Source: QWHO01 sp039809865
GTDB lineage: Bacteria; Vulcanimicrobiota; Xenobia; Xenobiales; QWHO01
Length of the DNA: 64,000 nucleotides
Direction of reading: 5' to 3'
NCBI GenBank assembly: GCA_039809865.1
Contig: JBDHVW010000008.1
Span: 86,669-150,668, forward strand
Made by a program: the position numbers and the translations under genes
Shown here: in pieces, positions 51,541 through 60,197 of the stretch
How positions within the stretch are numbered: the stretch's first letter is position 1
How the letters are laid out: each line of letters starts with the position of its first letter
The notes under the pieces: generated by a model
Seen by the model: the letters and a program-made list of their open reading frames with translations, nothing else
Told to the model about the DNA's origin: nothing
Database searches by the model: none

Positions 51541-52249
51541 CGGCGAGGGCGACTAAACTCAGGCCGATGGGCAAGCCCGGTCCCAGGACCAGCGGGACCT
51601 CCGCGTAGCTCAACTGGGTGAGCGCCCAGTTGGCCGGGCGCGAGGGCATGCTCATCTCCACGTGCGGCCGTTTGGGCAGCAGCTTGACCGCGGCGCGCAC
51701 CCCGATCACCAGCGGCAGCACGAACATATTCACGTAGGAAGCGTGCATCACCGTGAAGCCGGCCTGCCGGATGCGCTCGGTGAGCTGGCTGCGATCATAG
51801 CGCCGGTAGTGCTGCACGATGCGGTCGTGCTCCCCGTAGAGCCACTGCAGCGCCGGCGTGTAGATCAGCAGCCGGGCACCGGGGGCCATCACGCGGTTCC
51901 ACTCGCGCAGCGCCGCCACGTCGTCCTCGATGTGCTCGATCACGTCGAAGGCCGTCAGCAAGCCGAAATGACCATCGGGAAAGGGCAGCTTCTCGGCGCC
52001 GGCCTCCTGCACGTTGCGCGCCCCCCGCTGGCGGCAATACTCCAGCGCCTCGGGGAACGGATCCACCCCGTGCACCTCGCCGAACTCTTCGAGGAGGCTC
52101 AGGTTGTACCCCGTGCCGCAACCCACGTCCAGCACGCGCCCGCGAGGCGCGTGGCGCCGCAACAGCTCGAAGCACACCGCGCGGCGGCCGCGGTACCACC
52201 ACATGTCCTGCTCGATGGCCCAGACGTTGTCGTAAGCTTGCGATTCCAT
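51530..52249 (-). CDS. Class I SAM-dependent methyltransferase
   Basis: 239 residues from MESQAYDNVW; a longer in-frame extension upstream lies in asnB and is rejected. Motif I is VLDVGCGTGYNLSLL, followed by VHGVDPFPEALEYC, LTAFDVIEHIEDD and a hydrophobic C-terminus (VNMFVLPLVIGVRAAVKLL), often seen in methyltransferases acting on lipid-linked or surface glycans. Its start is two bases after asnB's stop, in a three-gene operon (TPR membrane protein, asnB, methyltransferase). Confidence 0.82.
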   Translation of the reverse strand: MESQAYDNVWAIEQDMWWYRGRRAVCFELLRRHAPRGRVLDVGCGTGYNLSLLEEFGEVHGVDPFPEALEYCRQRGARNVQEAGAEKLPFPDGHFGLLTAFDVIEHIEDDVAALREWNRVMAPGARLLIYTPALQWLYGEHDRIVQHYRRYDRSQLTERIRQAGFTVMHASYVNMFVLPLVIGVRAAVKLLPKRPHVEMSMPSRPANWALTQLSYAEVPLVLGPGLPIGLSLVALAVKG

Positions 52250-52251
52250 GC

Positions 52252-54117
52252 TTATTCGAGCCACCGTTCGTGCCAGAGTTGGAACATGAGCAGCGTCCAG
52301 AGGGGCTTGCGATGGTCCACCTTGCCGGCCAGGTGCTGGGCGACCATCCCCTGGACGAAGGCCGGCTCGAAAAGGCCCTGACGCCGGAGGCGAGCCGGCT
52401 CGAGACAGCGGTCCATGATCGGCTTGAGCTCGCTCTTGAGCCACTGGGCCACCGGAATTCCGAAACCCTTCTTGGGTCGCTTGAGAATGCTGGGCGGCAG
52501 GGCGTCGTGCATGGCTCGCTTGAGCAGCCGCTTGCCGTCCATTCCCCGTAGCTTGAGGCGCAGAGGAAGGCGTGCCAGCAGCTCGGCCAGAGTATGGTCC
52601 AGGTAGGGCACGCGCCCCTCCAGCGAGACCGCCATCGTGGCCCGGTCGAGCTTCACCAGCAGGTCGTCCGGCAGGTAGAAGTTGAGGTCCAGGTGCTGGA
52701 TGCGCTCGACCAGCTCCAACCCGGCGAGCTCGGCGCGGTGGGGCTGCAGCGGGCGCCAGGTGGCGTCGCGGGGCAGGCTGCCGGCGAAGGCGGGCGTGTA
52801 GAGACAGCGCTTGTCCTGGGGCGTGAACGAGCCCATCCAGAGGAAATGCCGCTGCACCGAATCCTCCGCCGCGTGGCGGAAAAAGCGCTTGAGCTTGAAG
52901 TCGAGGCTCAGGTAGCTGGTTTTCGTGGGGAGGCGGTCGACGGCCCAGGAGGCGAGCCGGGTCATCCTGGCGGGCAAAAGGGCGGCCGCCTGGTGGGCGG
53001 GATAGGTGGGGTAGCCCAGCATCAGCTCGTCCGCTCCCTCGCCGGTCAGCACCACGGTGACCGACTGGCGCGCGTAGCGGCTCAGCAGGTAGGTGGGAAG
53101 GATGGCGGCGTCGCCCAACGGCTCATCCAGCTGCGCGATGACGGGATCGAGCACCTCGAGGCTCGCACGGGGGTCGAGCACCTCCTCGTGGTGCTCGGTG
53201 CCGAGATGGCGGGCCACCAGGCGTGCGTGCGAGGATTCGTCGTAAGTGCGGTCCTGAAAGCCGATGGAGAAGGTCTTCACCTGCCCGGTGGCCTCGCGGG
53301 CCAGGGCGGCCACCGCGCTGGAATCGAGCCCGCCGCTCAGGAACACGCCCAGCGGGACGTCGCTGATCAGCATCCGCTTGACGCTGTCCTTGAGCGCATG
53401 GCGGAGCAGCCTCTCCCAGTCGTGGGCGGAAAGACCGTCCTCCATGGGCCGCAGCTTCAACTCCCAGTAGCGCTGCAACACGTTGGTGTCGGGGCCGCGC
53501 AGCAAGAAGTGGGCCGGCGGCAGCTTGGCGACGTCCTGGAAGATAGCTTCAGGGGCCGGGACGTACTCGAAGGTCAGATACTGGTCTACGGCCACGGGGT
53601 TGAGCCGTTTCGTGAAGCCGGGCAGCTCCAGCAGAGCCTTGAGCTCGCTCGCGAACGCCACTCCGCCGGGAATCTCGGCGTAATACATCGGCTTGATCCC
53701 CATCCGGTCGCGGGCGACGAAGAGCCGCTGCTTCCTCCGGTCCCAAAGGGCGATGGCGAACATGCCGTTGAGCGGCTCCAGGCATTCCACCCCGCGCTCC
53801 TCGTAGAGATGGACGATGATCTCGCCGTCAGCGTGGGTGCTGAAACGGTGCCCGCGCTCGATCAGCTCCTGGCGGACCTCCTGGAAGTTGTAGATCTCGC
53901 CGTTGAACACGCACACGATGTCCCCGGACTCGTTCGTGTAAGGCTGGTGTCCGCCCGCCACGTCGATGATGCTGAGCCGCTGGATGGCCAGGGCCACCGG
54001 TCCCTCGGTGAACAGGCCCTGCTCGTCGGGGCCCCGGTGGTGAATCCGGTTGGCCATCCTTCCCAGCAGCTCGGGCTCGGGGGGATGGGTGCTGTACCAG
54101 CCGCAGATGCCGCACAT
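52252..54117 (-). CDS. asnB: Asparagine synthase (glutamine-hydrolysing)
   Basis: 621 residues. N-terminal class II amidotransferase: Cys2 nucleophile in MCGICGWYS, RIHHRGPDEQG, RLSIID, VFNGEIYN. C-terminal synthetase: SGGLDSSA pyrophosphate loop, SIGFQD, GEGADEL, PYLDH. Makes asparagine or amidates another carboxylate. Members with this 'exosortase-like' context between membrane and methyltransferase genes may act on surface polysaccharide precursors; simple asparagine synthesis remains the default. Confidence 0.92.
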   Translation of the reverse strand: MCGICGWYSTHPPEPELLGRMANRIHHRGPDEQGLFTEGPVALAIQRLSIIDVAGGHQPYTNESGDIVCVFNGEIYNFQEVRQELIERGHRFSTHADGEIIVHLYEERGVECLEPLNGMFAIALWDRRKQRLFVARDRMGIKPMYYAEIPGGVAFASELKALLELPGFTKRLNPVAVDQYLTFEYVPAPEAIFQDVAKLPPAHFLLRGPDTNVLQRYWELKLRPMEDGLSAHDWERLLRHALKDSVKRMLISDVPLGVFLSGGLDSSAVAALAREATGQVKTFSIGFQDRTYDESSHARLVARHLGTEHHEEVLDPRASLEVLDPVIAQLDEPLGDAAILPTYLLSRYARQSVTVVLTGEGADELMLGYPTYPAHQAAALLPARMTRLASWAVDRLPTKTSYLSLDFKLKRFFRHAAEDSVQRHFLWMGSFTPQDKRCLYTPAFAGSLPRDATWRPLQPHRAELAGLELVERIQHLDLNFYLPDDLLVKLDRATMAVSLEGRVPYLDHTLAELLARLPLRLKLRGMDGKRLLKRAMHDALPPSILKRPKKGFGIPVAQWLKSELKPIMDRCLEPARLRRQGLFEPAFVQGMVAQHLAGKVDHRKPLWTLLMFQLWHERWLE

Positions 54118-54119
54118 GG

Positions 54120-55943
54120 CTAGAGGCGCTCCAGCAGCTTGCGGGCCGGCTCGAAACCCAGCCGGGCAGCCTTCTCGGCTTCGCTGCGCGCTTGGTCAGG
54201 CTGGTTCTGGTTCAGGTAGAGCACCGCCAGGTTGAAGTGAGTCACCGCGGAGTCGGGCCACAGCGACACGGCTTGCTTCAAGTCGCTCTGAGCCCCTCCT
54301 GCATCCCCCAGGGCCGCCCGCGCCTGGGCGCGTCCCAGCCAGGCGTCGAGCTGGTGGGGCTCGAGCGCGATCGACCTGTCGAAGGCCTGTACGGCGGGGT
54401 TAAAGCGCTTCTCGCGCGCCTCGAGCTTGCCCAGCAGGCACCAGGCGAGGGCCGAATCGGGAGCTTGCCGGAGCTTGCGCTCGAGCTCGGGGCGGGCGGC
54501 CTGGGTCCCGCCGGGAAACGGATCGGGCAGGCTGGGATTGAGCGCGTGATAGGCGGGCTCGGTGCGAGGCACGTACAGAAAGGCCACGTCGTCGAAATCC
54601 ACCAGGCTCCAGGCCGGATCCCTGGCCAGACGCTGCGCCAGCAGGGCGTGCGCCTCATCGGGCGAGGTGTAGTGCAGCAGAAATCCCCCGATGTGGTATT
54701 TGTCGATCAGCTCTTGCTGACGGGCCGGCTCGAGCAACATGGCCTGATAGTCATTGAGCAAGAGAGTGGGATAGGAGCTGGTCATGCCGTGGATCACGGC
54801 CGGCACGTTGCGGTAGACCAGGTATCCCCCCAGATGATAGCTGTTGAAGAGGGTGCCCTGAACCGGGTGTTGCGCGAGGTAGGCCAGGACGCCCTCGGGA
54901 TAGGTGTTCCGGGGAAAGTCGGTGCGGTTCCAGTCTTTCTCGCCCGGACCGAGGAAGAGGACGGCGGTCAGCAGGACGGCGACCCCCAGGTCGGCGCGGC
55001 GGGAGGGCGGCAACACCACGCCCCAGGCGCGGGCCACGAACGCCAGGCTGGACGCGCCCAGCTCACCCAGGGCGCGGTTGTGACGGGAGGCAACCCACAA
55101 CATGCCCAGACAGGCCAGCAGATGGCCGGGGGGGAGTTTCCGTTTCCAGGCAGCCAGGGCGAGTCCCAGCAAGAACAGGATCATGTAGGCCAGGGGGGCG
55201 CGCAGCCAGGCGTCCCAGGTCATCGGGAGCCACTCGAGGTTGTTGAGCATCGTGTCGGTGCGCCCCACGAAGAGGTGCGTGACGTAGGCGTAGATCTGCC
55301 AGGTGCCGGGGCGCAACATCCCTCCCACCAGGGCGGCCAGCAACGCCAGCGCGTAGACGCGACGGAAGCGAGAGCCGACCCAGATCGCGCCCAGCACGGC
55401 CAGTCCGGCGATGATGCCCCCGTGCATGTTGGTCCACAGGGCGTAGAGCAGGCCGATCGCCCAGGGCAGGAAGGGGCGCTCGGTCTTCTCCTGACGCAGG
55501 ATCAAAAGCGACTGGATCGCCAGGAAAACGTCCGTGAAGAGCTGGGGACGAAACATGAATCGGCCCTGTACCATCCACAGCTCGGCACTGACCAGGATGA
55601 CCATGGCCCAGCCGGGCAGCCCCGCCTGGCGGCATCCCAGGCAGAGCGCCAGCGCCAGCAGGGCCAGGACGAGCGATTTGGCCGCGGCCAGCCCGGGCAG
55701 GCCGAAGTGACGGTCGATCTGCCAGCTCAGGAGGGCAAATCCCCACTCGTCGTTGACCCAGTAGGGGGTCTCGAAGGTGCTGGCGCTGGCCAGAAACGTC
55801 TCGTGGTGGGGGACGGTGCCGGTTTCGGCGATCTCGCGGCCCATCCGGGCATCGAACCAGAGGTCGTAGTCGATCGAAGGTCCGAGGGTGCGGAGGAAAA
55901 CGCAGGCCACCAGCAGTCCGACCAGGAGCGCGGGAAGCCTCAT
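54120..55943 (-). CDS. Multi-spanning membrane protein with C-terminal TPR
   Basis: 607 residues from MRLPALLVGLLVACVFL. About eleven membrane helices (to ~residue 355), a periplasmic loop near the N-terminus (DYDLWFDARMGREI, like GT-C family proteins), then a soluble domain (SYHLGGYLVYRN) and TPR repeats (about 475-605; LAWCLLGKLEAREKRFNPAV, LDAWLGRAQARAALGD, AVTHFNLAVLYLNQNQ). Resembles GT39-like/polyprenol sugar-transferase-type membrane proteins of unknown substrate. First gene of the asnB operon. Divergent from rplM. Confidence 0.7.
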   Translation of the reverse strand: MRLPALLVGLLVACVFLRTLGPSIDYDLWFDARMGREIAETGTVPHHETFLASASTFETPYWVNDEWGFALLSWQIDRHFGLPGLAAAKSLVLALLALALCLGCRQAGLPGWAMVILVSAELWMVQGRFMFRPQLFTDVFLAIQSLLILRQEKTERPFLPWAIGLLYALWTNMHGGIIAGLAVLGAIWVGSRFRRVYALALLAALVGGMLRPGTWQIYAYVTHLFVGRTDTMLNNLEWLPMTWDAWLRAPLAYMILFLLGLALAAWKRKLPPGHLLACLGMLWVASRHNRALGELGASSLAFVARAWGVVLPPSRRADLGVAVLLTAVLFLGPGEKDWNRTDFPRNTYPEGVLAYLAQHPVQGTLFNSYHLGGYLVYRNVPAVIHGMTSSYPTLLLNDYQAMLLEPARQQELIDKYHIGGFLLHYTSPDEAHALLAQRLARDPAWSLVDFDDVAFLYVPRTEPAYHALNPSLPDPFPGGTQAARPELERKLRQAPDSALAWCLLGKLEAREKRFNPAVQAFDRSIALEPHQLDAWLGRAQARAALGDAGGAQSDLKQAVSLWPDSAVTHFNLAVLYLNQNQPDQARSEAEKAARLGFEPARKLLERL

Positions 55944-55986
55944 GCGGCTTGCGTTCTCCGCATTCTGAAGGCTTCCTGGTGGCTTG

Positions 55987-56015
55987 TTGACACGCCCGGG
56001 GTGCTTTGCTAGAAT
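55987..56015 (+). promoter_or_regulatory. Sigma-70 promoter of rplM-rpsI
   Basis: Consensus TTGACA (55987-55992), 17-nt spacer, TAGAAT (56010-56015), a near-perfect match. Transcription would start near 56022, giving a leader of about 95 nt before rplM that may carry L13 autoregulation. Confidence 0.85.
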
Positions 56016-56115
56016 AGCCAGGCTTTTGCGACCATGCAAGCGGAAGCGCGCAGCGAGCCATCAGGCGAGCGAAGTCCGAGGCTTGCGGCTTTGGTCCTAT
56101 TCCAGGAGGAACTCA

Positions 56116-56556
56116 ATGGAAACCTACACCGTAAAGACAGAATCGGTGAAAAAAGAATGGTTTATCGTCGACGCCGCGGGCCAGACGGTCGGACGCCTCG
56201 CCACGCGCATCGCGGAAGTGCTCATCGGCAAGCACAAACCCGATTTCTCGACCCATCACGATGTGGGCGACTTCGTGGTCGTCATCAACGCTGAGCAGGT
56301 TCGTTTCACCGGCCGCAAGTGGAGCCAGAAGCTCTACCGCCGTCACACCAACGGTCGTCCCGGCAGCCTCTTCGAGGTTCAGGCCGACGAGATGCACCGC
56401 AAGTTCCCCACCCGCGTGCTCGAGTACGCGGTCAAAGGAATGCTGCCCAAGAACAAGCTGCGCACCCCGCGCATGAACAAATTGAAGATCTATGCCGGAG
56501 CCGAGCATCCCCATAAGTCCCAGCAGCCCAAGGCTCTCGAGTATTCGAAAGGTTAG
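56116..56556 (+). CDS. rplM: 50S ribosomal protein L13
   Basis: 146 residues, full length. Landmarks are WFIVDAAGQTVGRLATRIA, LIGKHKPDF, HDVGDFVVVINAE and RVLEYAVKGMLPKN, all L13 signatures. AGGAGG at 7-nt spacing. Followed by rpsI after 10 nt, the standard pair. Confidence 0.97.
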   Translation: METYTVKTESVKKEWFIVDAAGQTVGRLATRIAEVLIGKHKPDFSTHHDVGDFVVVINAEQVRFTGRKWSQKLYRRHTNGRPGSLFEVQADEMHRKFPTRVLEYAVKGMLPKNKLRTPRMNKLKIYAGAEHPHKSQQPKALEYSKG

Positions 56557-56566
56557 GAAGTAGAAC

Positions 56567-56980
56567 GTGGCTCAGACCAAATTCTCGCTCGGATCCATCG
56601 TCTATCCGGCCACCGGCCGGCGCAAACGCGCCGTGGCCCGCGTGCGCCTGGTTCCCGGAGACGGACGCATCATCATCAACGACCGTCAGGTGGAGGAGTA
56701 CTTCCCCCGCGCGACCCAGTTGATGCTCATCCGTCAGCCTCTCGAGTCGACCCAGACTCTTTCCAAGTTCAACATCCACGCCCGCGTGCACGGCGGCGGC
56801 GTCTCCGGCCAGGCCGGCGCCCTGCGGCACGGCATCGCGCGCGCCCTCGTGGTGTTCGATGAGAACTTGAAGCCGAACCTTCGCCAGGGCGGCTTCCTCA
56901 CCCGCGACCCGCGTGAGAAAGAGCGGAAGAAGTATGGTCGCAAGCGCGCCCGGCGCGGCTTCCAGTGGACCAAGCGCTAA
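56567..56980 (+). CDS. rpsI: 30S ribosomal protein S9
   Basis: 137 residues from GTG, with TAGGAAG upstream. Landmarks: ATGRRKRAVARVRL, GGGVSGQAGALRHGIARAL, and the C-terminal basic KKYGRKRARRGFQWTKR that reaches the P-site tRNA (ends in KR as usual). Ends before a strong terminator. Confidence 0.97.
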   Translation: MAQTKFSLGSIVYPATGRRKRAVARVRLVPGDGRIIINDRQVEEYFPRATQLMLIRQPLESTQTLSKFNIHARVHGGGVSGQAGALRHGIARALVVFDENLKPNLRQGGFLTRDPREKERKKYGRKRARRGFQWTKR

Positions 56981-57004
56981 GTCTTCGGACTTACGCCCGT
57001 AGTG

Positions 57005-57028
57005 CGGCCCCTTTGCCGGGGCCGTTTT
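57005..57028 (+). terminator. Intrinsic terminator after rpsI
   Basis: CGGCCCC (57005-57011), loop TTTGCC, GGGGCCG (57018-57024), then TTTT. Ends the rplM-rpsI transcript 22 nt before nnrDE. Confidence 0.88.
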
Positions 57029-57049
57029 CATTTCCGAGAGGGTGACTCC

Positions 57050-58534
57050 ATGCGCGTTGTGACCGGACTCGAGATGGCGGAGATCGACCGCCGCACCATC
57101 CAGGAGCTGGGCGTTCCCGGCGCGGTCTTGATGGAGAACGCGGGACGAGCCGTGGTGGACGTGCTGCTGGCCGAGTGGCCCTCCTGTCGCCGGTTTGCCA
57201 TCCTTTGCGGCCCGGGCAACAACGGCGGGGACGGCTTCGTCATCGCCCGCACCCTGCTTCAGCGCGGCTTCGTTCCCCGGGTCTACCTGGTGGGCGACGC
57301 CGAGCGCCTGAAGGGCGACGCGGCCCTGCACCACCAGGCTTTCCTCGCTTACGGCGGGGTGGTGGACAAGTTTTCCGGCTCGCTCGACGGCGATGTGGTG
57401 GTGGACGCGCTTTTTGGAACCGGATTGGCCCGGGCGGTGGAGGGCGCTGCCCTGGAGGCGGTCGGGGCCTGCCGGAACCGCCCGGTTCTGGCGGTGGACA
57501 TCCCCTCGGGCATCAGCTCGGAGACCGGCCAGGTACTGGGGGCGGCCGTTTCGGCGCGCGTGACCGTAACGATGGGTTTGCCCAAGCGCGGTCTGCTCTT
57601 GGAGCCGGGGGCCTCTCACTGCGGTCGGCTGGAAGTGGCGGAGATCGGGTTCCCCCCGGCTCTGCTGGCCGAGGCCGGGACGGGAGCCTGGCTGACGGCC
57701 GCGCAGGTCGCCGCCTGGCTGCCCGTGCGCGGCGCCACCTCCCACAAAGGCACCTGCGGACACGCCCTCTTGCTGGCCGGCTCGGAGCGCTACCCGGGGG
57801 CCGCGTTCATGGCCACGGAGGGGGCCCTGCGCGTCGGCGCCGGCCTGGTGACGCTGGCGGCGCCTCCCAGCGTGCGCACCATGGTGGCGACGCGGTTGTC
57901 GGTGCCGCTGTCGGTGCCGCTCTCCGGCGCTCACCTGCGCCCGGCCGACCTCGACGTTCTGCTGGAGCGCTCCTCGCGCATGCAAAGTTTTCTGGTAGGC
58001 TGCGGTCTCGATCCGGACGAGGAGGAGGAAGCGATCCTGCGCAAGCTGATGGCCGCCTGGTCGCCCCTGGTGATCGACGCCTCGGCCATCCGCGTCGTGG
58101 CGGGCGGCGGCCCGCTGGGCCAGGGGCGCGTGCTGACGCCCCATCCGGGCGAGATGTCGGCCCTCCTGGAGCGTCCCGTGGCCGCGCTGGAGGCCGACCG
58201 GATCGAGGCGGCCCTGGAGTGCGCCCGCCGCTACGACTGCTGCGCGGTCTTCAAGGGAGCTCCCACCGTGGTGGCCGTGGACGGCCGCTTCTGGGTGAAC
58301 CCGACGGGCACCAGCGTGCTGTCGCAGGGCGGCATGGGCGACGTGCTGGCCGGATGCATCGCCGGTCTGATGGCCCAGGGCCTCGAGCCGGAGAAAGCCG
58401 CCTGCTGCGGGGTCTACCTGCACGGTCTGGCGGGACAGCTGGCCGCGGAGTCCATCGGTCCCCGGGGCGTGTTTGCCGACGAGGTCTCCGAGCACCTGCC
58501 GAGGGCTCTGGGACGGTTGCTGGAGCTGGCTTAG
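57050..58534 (+). CDS. nnrDE: Bifunctional NAD(P)HX epimerase/ADP-dependent dehydratase
   Basis: 494 residues, standard fusion length. N-terminal YjeF_N epimerase (to about 215: LMENAGRAVVDV, CGPGNNGGDGFVIAR, DALFGTGLAR, DIPSG). C-terminal YjeF_C dehydratase (about 230-490: KGTCGHALLLAGS, LTPHPGEMSALL, FKGAPTVVAV, GTSVLSQGGMGDVLAG with the catalytic Asp). Repairs hydrated NADH/NADPH. In the C-terminal domain VIDASAI stands where VIDADAL is usual. Convergent with the PilT paralogue (4-nt overlap). Confidence 0.93.
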   Translation: MRVVTGLEMAEIDRRTIQELGVPGAVLMENAGRAVVDVLLAEWPSCRRFAILCGPGNNGGDGFVIARTLLQRGFVPRVYLVGDAERLKGDAALHHQAFLAYGGVVDKFSGSLDGDVVVDALFGTGLARAVEGAALEAVGACRNRPVLAVDIPSGISSETGQVLGAAVSARVTVTMGLPKRGLLLEPGASHCGRLEVAEIGFPPALLAEAGTGAWLTAAQVAAWLPVRGATSHKGTCGHALLLAGSERYPGAAFMATEGALRVGAGLVTLAAPPSVRTMVATRLSVPLSVPLSGAHLRPADLDVLLERSSRMQSFLVGCGLDPDEEEEAILRKLMAAWSPLVIDASAIRVVAGGGPLGQGRVLTPHPGEMSALLERPVAALEADRIEAALECARRYDCCAVFKGAPTVVAVDGRFWVNPTGTSVLSQGGMGDVLAGCIAGLMAQGLEPEKAACCGVYLHGLAGQLAAESIGPRGVFADEVSEHLPRALGRLLELA

Positions 58535-59742
58535 AGCCAGTTCATCAGGGTCGAGTCGTCGTCCAGCGACAGGGTCGGCGTGGGCGGCGGCGGGGCCGTC
58601 GTCGGCTGCTCCTCCATGAAGACCAGCTCGGCCGGATCGTCCACCAGTTTGGCGGCTTCATCACGGCTGACCAGCCCCACGTCGACCATGCGGGAGAGGT
58701 GACGCGCGAGGGTCTGCATCCCTTCCTCGCGCATGATGTTGTGCAGGCCGCTGGCCTCGCCGCGCGCGAGGCACTCCGCGACCTCCCCGTTGTTCTCGAG
58801 AATCTCGAAGGCGGGCAGCTTGCCGCGACCGCCCGTGAGCGGGACGAGATGCTGACAGACCACCACTTTGAGGACGCGCGCGAACTGGCGCATCATCCGC
58901 TGGTCGTTGTTCTGGTAGAAAGCCTCGACGATCTGGTCCACGGCGCGCACGGACGACGGCGCGTCCAGCATGGCCAGCACCAGGCAGCCTCCGGCAGCGG
59001 CCTGGATGACCGTCTCGAGCGTCTCGGGGTCGGAGAGCTCTCCCACGGCCAGGATGTCCGGATCTTGCAGCACGGCCTGGCGCACCCCGTGCGCGAAGGT
59101 CTCGGTGTCGACGCCCACCTCGCGTTGAATGATGGTCGCCTTCTTGCTCTCATGCCAGAAGTGGAGCGGCGACTCCAGGGTCACGACCCGCACGCGCTGC
59201 TGCTGGTTGAGATGCGAGATCAGCGCCGCGAACGTGTTGATCTTTCCGCAACGGGGACGACCCGCCAGCAAGATGAGCCCCTGGCGCTGATCGAGCAGCT
59301 TTTCCACCACCGAGCCAGAGAGGCCCAGGAACTGGAGCGCCGGGATATCGGTGCGGATGCGGCGGATGGAAGCCCCGAGCTGGCCCCGCTCCTGATAGAC
59401 GTTGAAGCGGAAGCCGGCCCCGTCCATGGCATAGCCGAAACCGACCTCCATCCCGCGTGCCAGGGCCAGCAGATGCTCCTGGTGGAGGACCTGCGAAAGC
59501 AACGCCTGGCATTCGCGGTTGGACAGCACCTGCTCGCCCACGGGAACCAGCTCGTGATTGATGCGCAGCATCGGGAACGAGCCACCGTTGAGGTGGAGGT
59601 AAGTACCGCGGTGCTTGACCATGACGGCCAACAGTTGATCCAGGCTGAAGTTCAGCTTGAGGTGCCCGGACTTCTCGGCCAGTCCCTCAACCGCCACGGT
59701 CAGGCGCTGCAGGGTCGTATTCAGCTGCTCGTCGAGTGACAT
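58531..59742 (-). CDS. PilT-type secretion ATPase paralogue with degenerate motifs
   Basis: 403 residues from ATG 59742; a TTG 9 nt upstream is possible. The whole PilT/PilU layout aligns, but key residues differ: Walker A reads GRPRCGKIN (Ser/Thr after Lys is Ile), the Asp box is LESPLHFWHESKKATI (usual EDP is ESP), and the His box reads MLDAPSS (usual TLHT/N). The Walker B Glu is kept in VGELSD. A low-activity or non-hydrolysing regulator of a pilus motor is likely, or a divergent ATPase. No pil genes are adjacent. It follows rpoZ by 18 nt. Confidence 0.82.
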   Translation of the reverse strand: MSLDEQLNTTLQRLTVAVEGLAEKSGHLKLNFSLDQLLAVMVKHRGTYLHLNGGSFPMLRINHELVPVGEQVLSNRECQALLSQVLHQEHLLALARGMEVGFGYAMDGAGFRFNVYQERGQLGASIRRIRTDIPALQFLGLSGSVVEKLLDQRQGLILLAGRPRCGKINTFAALISHLNQQQRVRVVTLESPLHFWHESKKATIIQREVGVDTETFAHGVRQAVLQDPDILAVGELSDPETLETVIQAAAGGCLVLAMLDAPSSVRAVDQIVEAFYQNNDQRMMRQFARVLKVVVCQHLVPLTGGRGKLPAFEILENNGEVAECLARGEASGLHNIMREEGMQTLARHLSRMVDVGLVSRDEAAKLVDDPAELVFMEEQPTTAPPPPTPTLSLDDDSTLMNWL

Positions 59743-59760
59743 CGGACTCAAGGCCGGACC

Positions 59761-60087
59761 CTAGTTGACGTCGGACTCGAGCTCTTCTTCCTCGGCGCCG
59801 GAATCGGCGTCGGCGCCCAGGGCCTTGCTCAAGCCCGCGCCACTGTTGTCAATCATGAGATGGGGCAGGAAATCGTCATCCTCGTTGGCCGCGCGGGTCA
59901 CCGAGATCTTGCCTGCGGCGATCTCCCACAGGGCCTGGCTCACGGATTTGCGAGCGTTGGTCTCGGCCAGCACGGGACTGCCGTCGTTCAGCTGACGAGC
60001 GCGCTTGAGGGCCAGGGTGACGAGCGCGAATTTGTTGTCGAGGGCCTCGTTGCTCAAAAGCAAGTCGAGGTTGGGTTCTACCAGCAT
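59761..60087 (-). CDS. rpoZ: RNA polymerase omega subunit
   Basis: 108 residues. The omega pattern is KFALVTLALKRARQL, KSVSQALWEIAAGKI. The acidic C-terminal tail (EEEELESDVN) is longer than in E. coli. GGAGG at 6-nt spacing. Helps assemble beta-prime. Encoded directly upstream of the PilT paralogue on the minus strand and divergent from ftsK. gmk is not adjacent as it is in many genomes. Confidence 0.82.
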   Translation of the reverse strand: MLVEPNLDLLLSNEALDNKFALVTLALKRARQLNDGSPVLAETNARKSVSQALWEIAAGKISVTRAANEDDDFLPHLMIDNSGAGLSKALGADADSGAEEEELESDVN

Positions 60088-60197
60088 GGGGTTCCTCCGG
60101 GGCTTCTTTGTTTCTTCGAACTAGCGAGAATACTCCGCCCGCAAGCCTTTGTCCTTCAGGAAGGAAGGAATTCAAGCTTGATAGAAATTCTTTCGCT

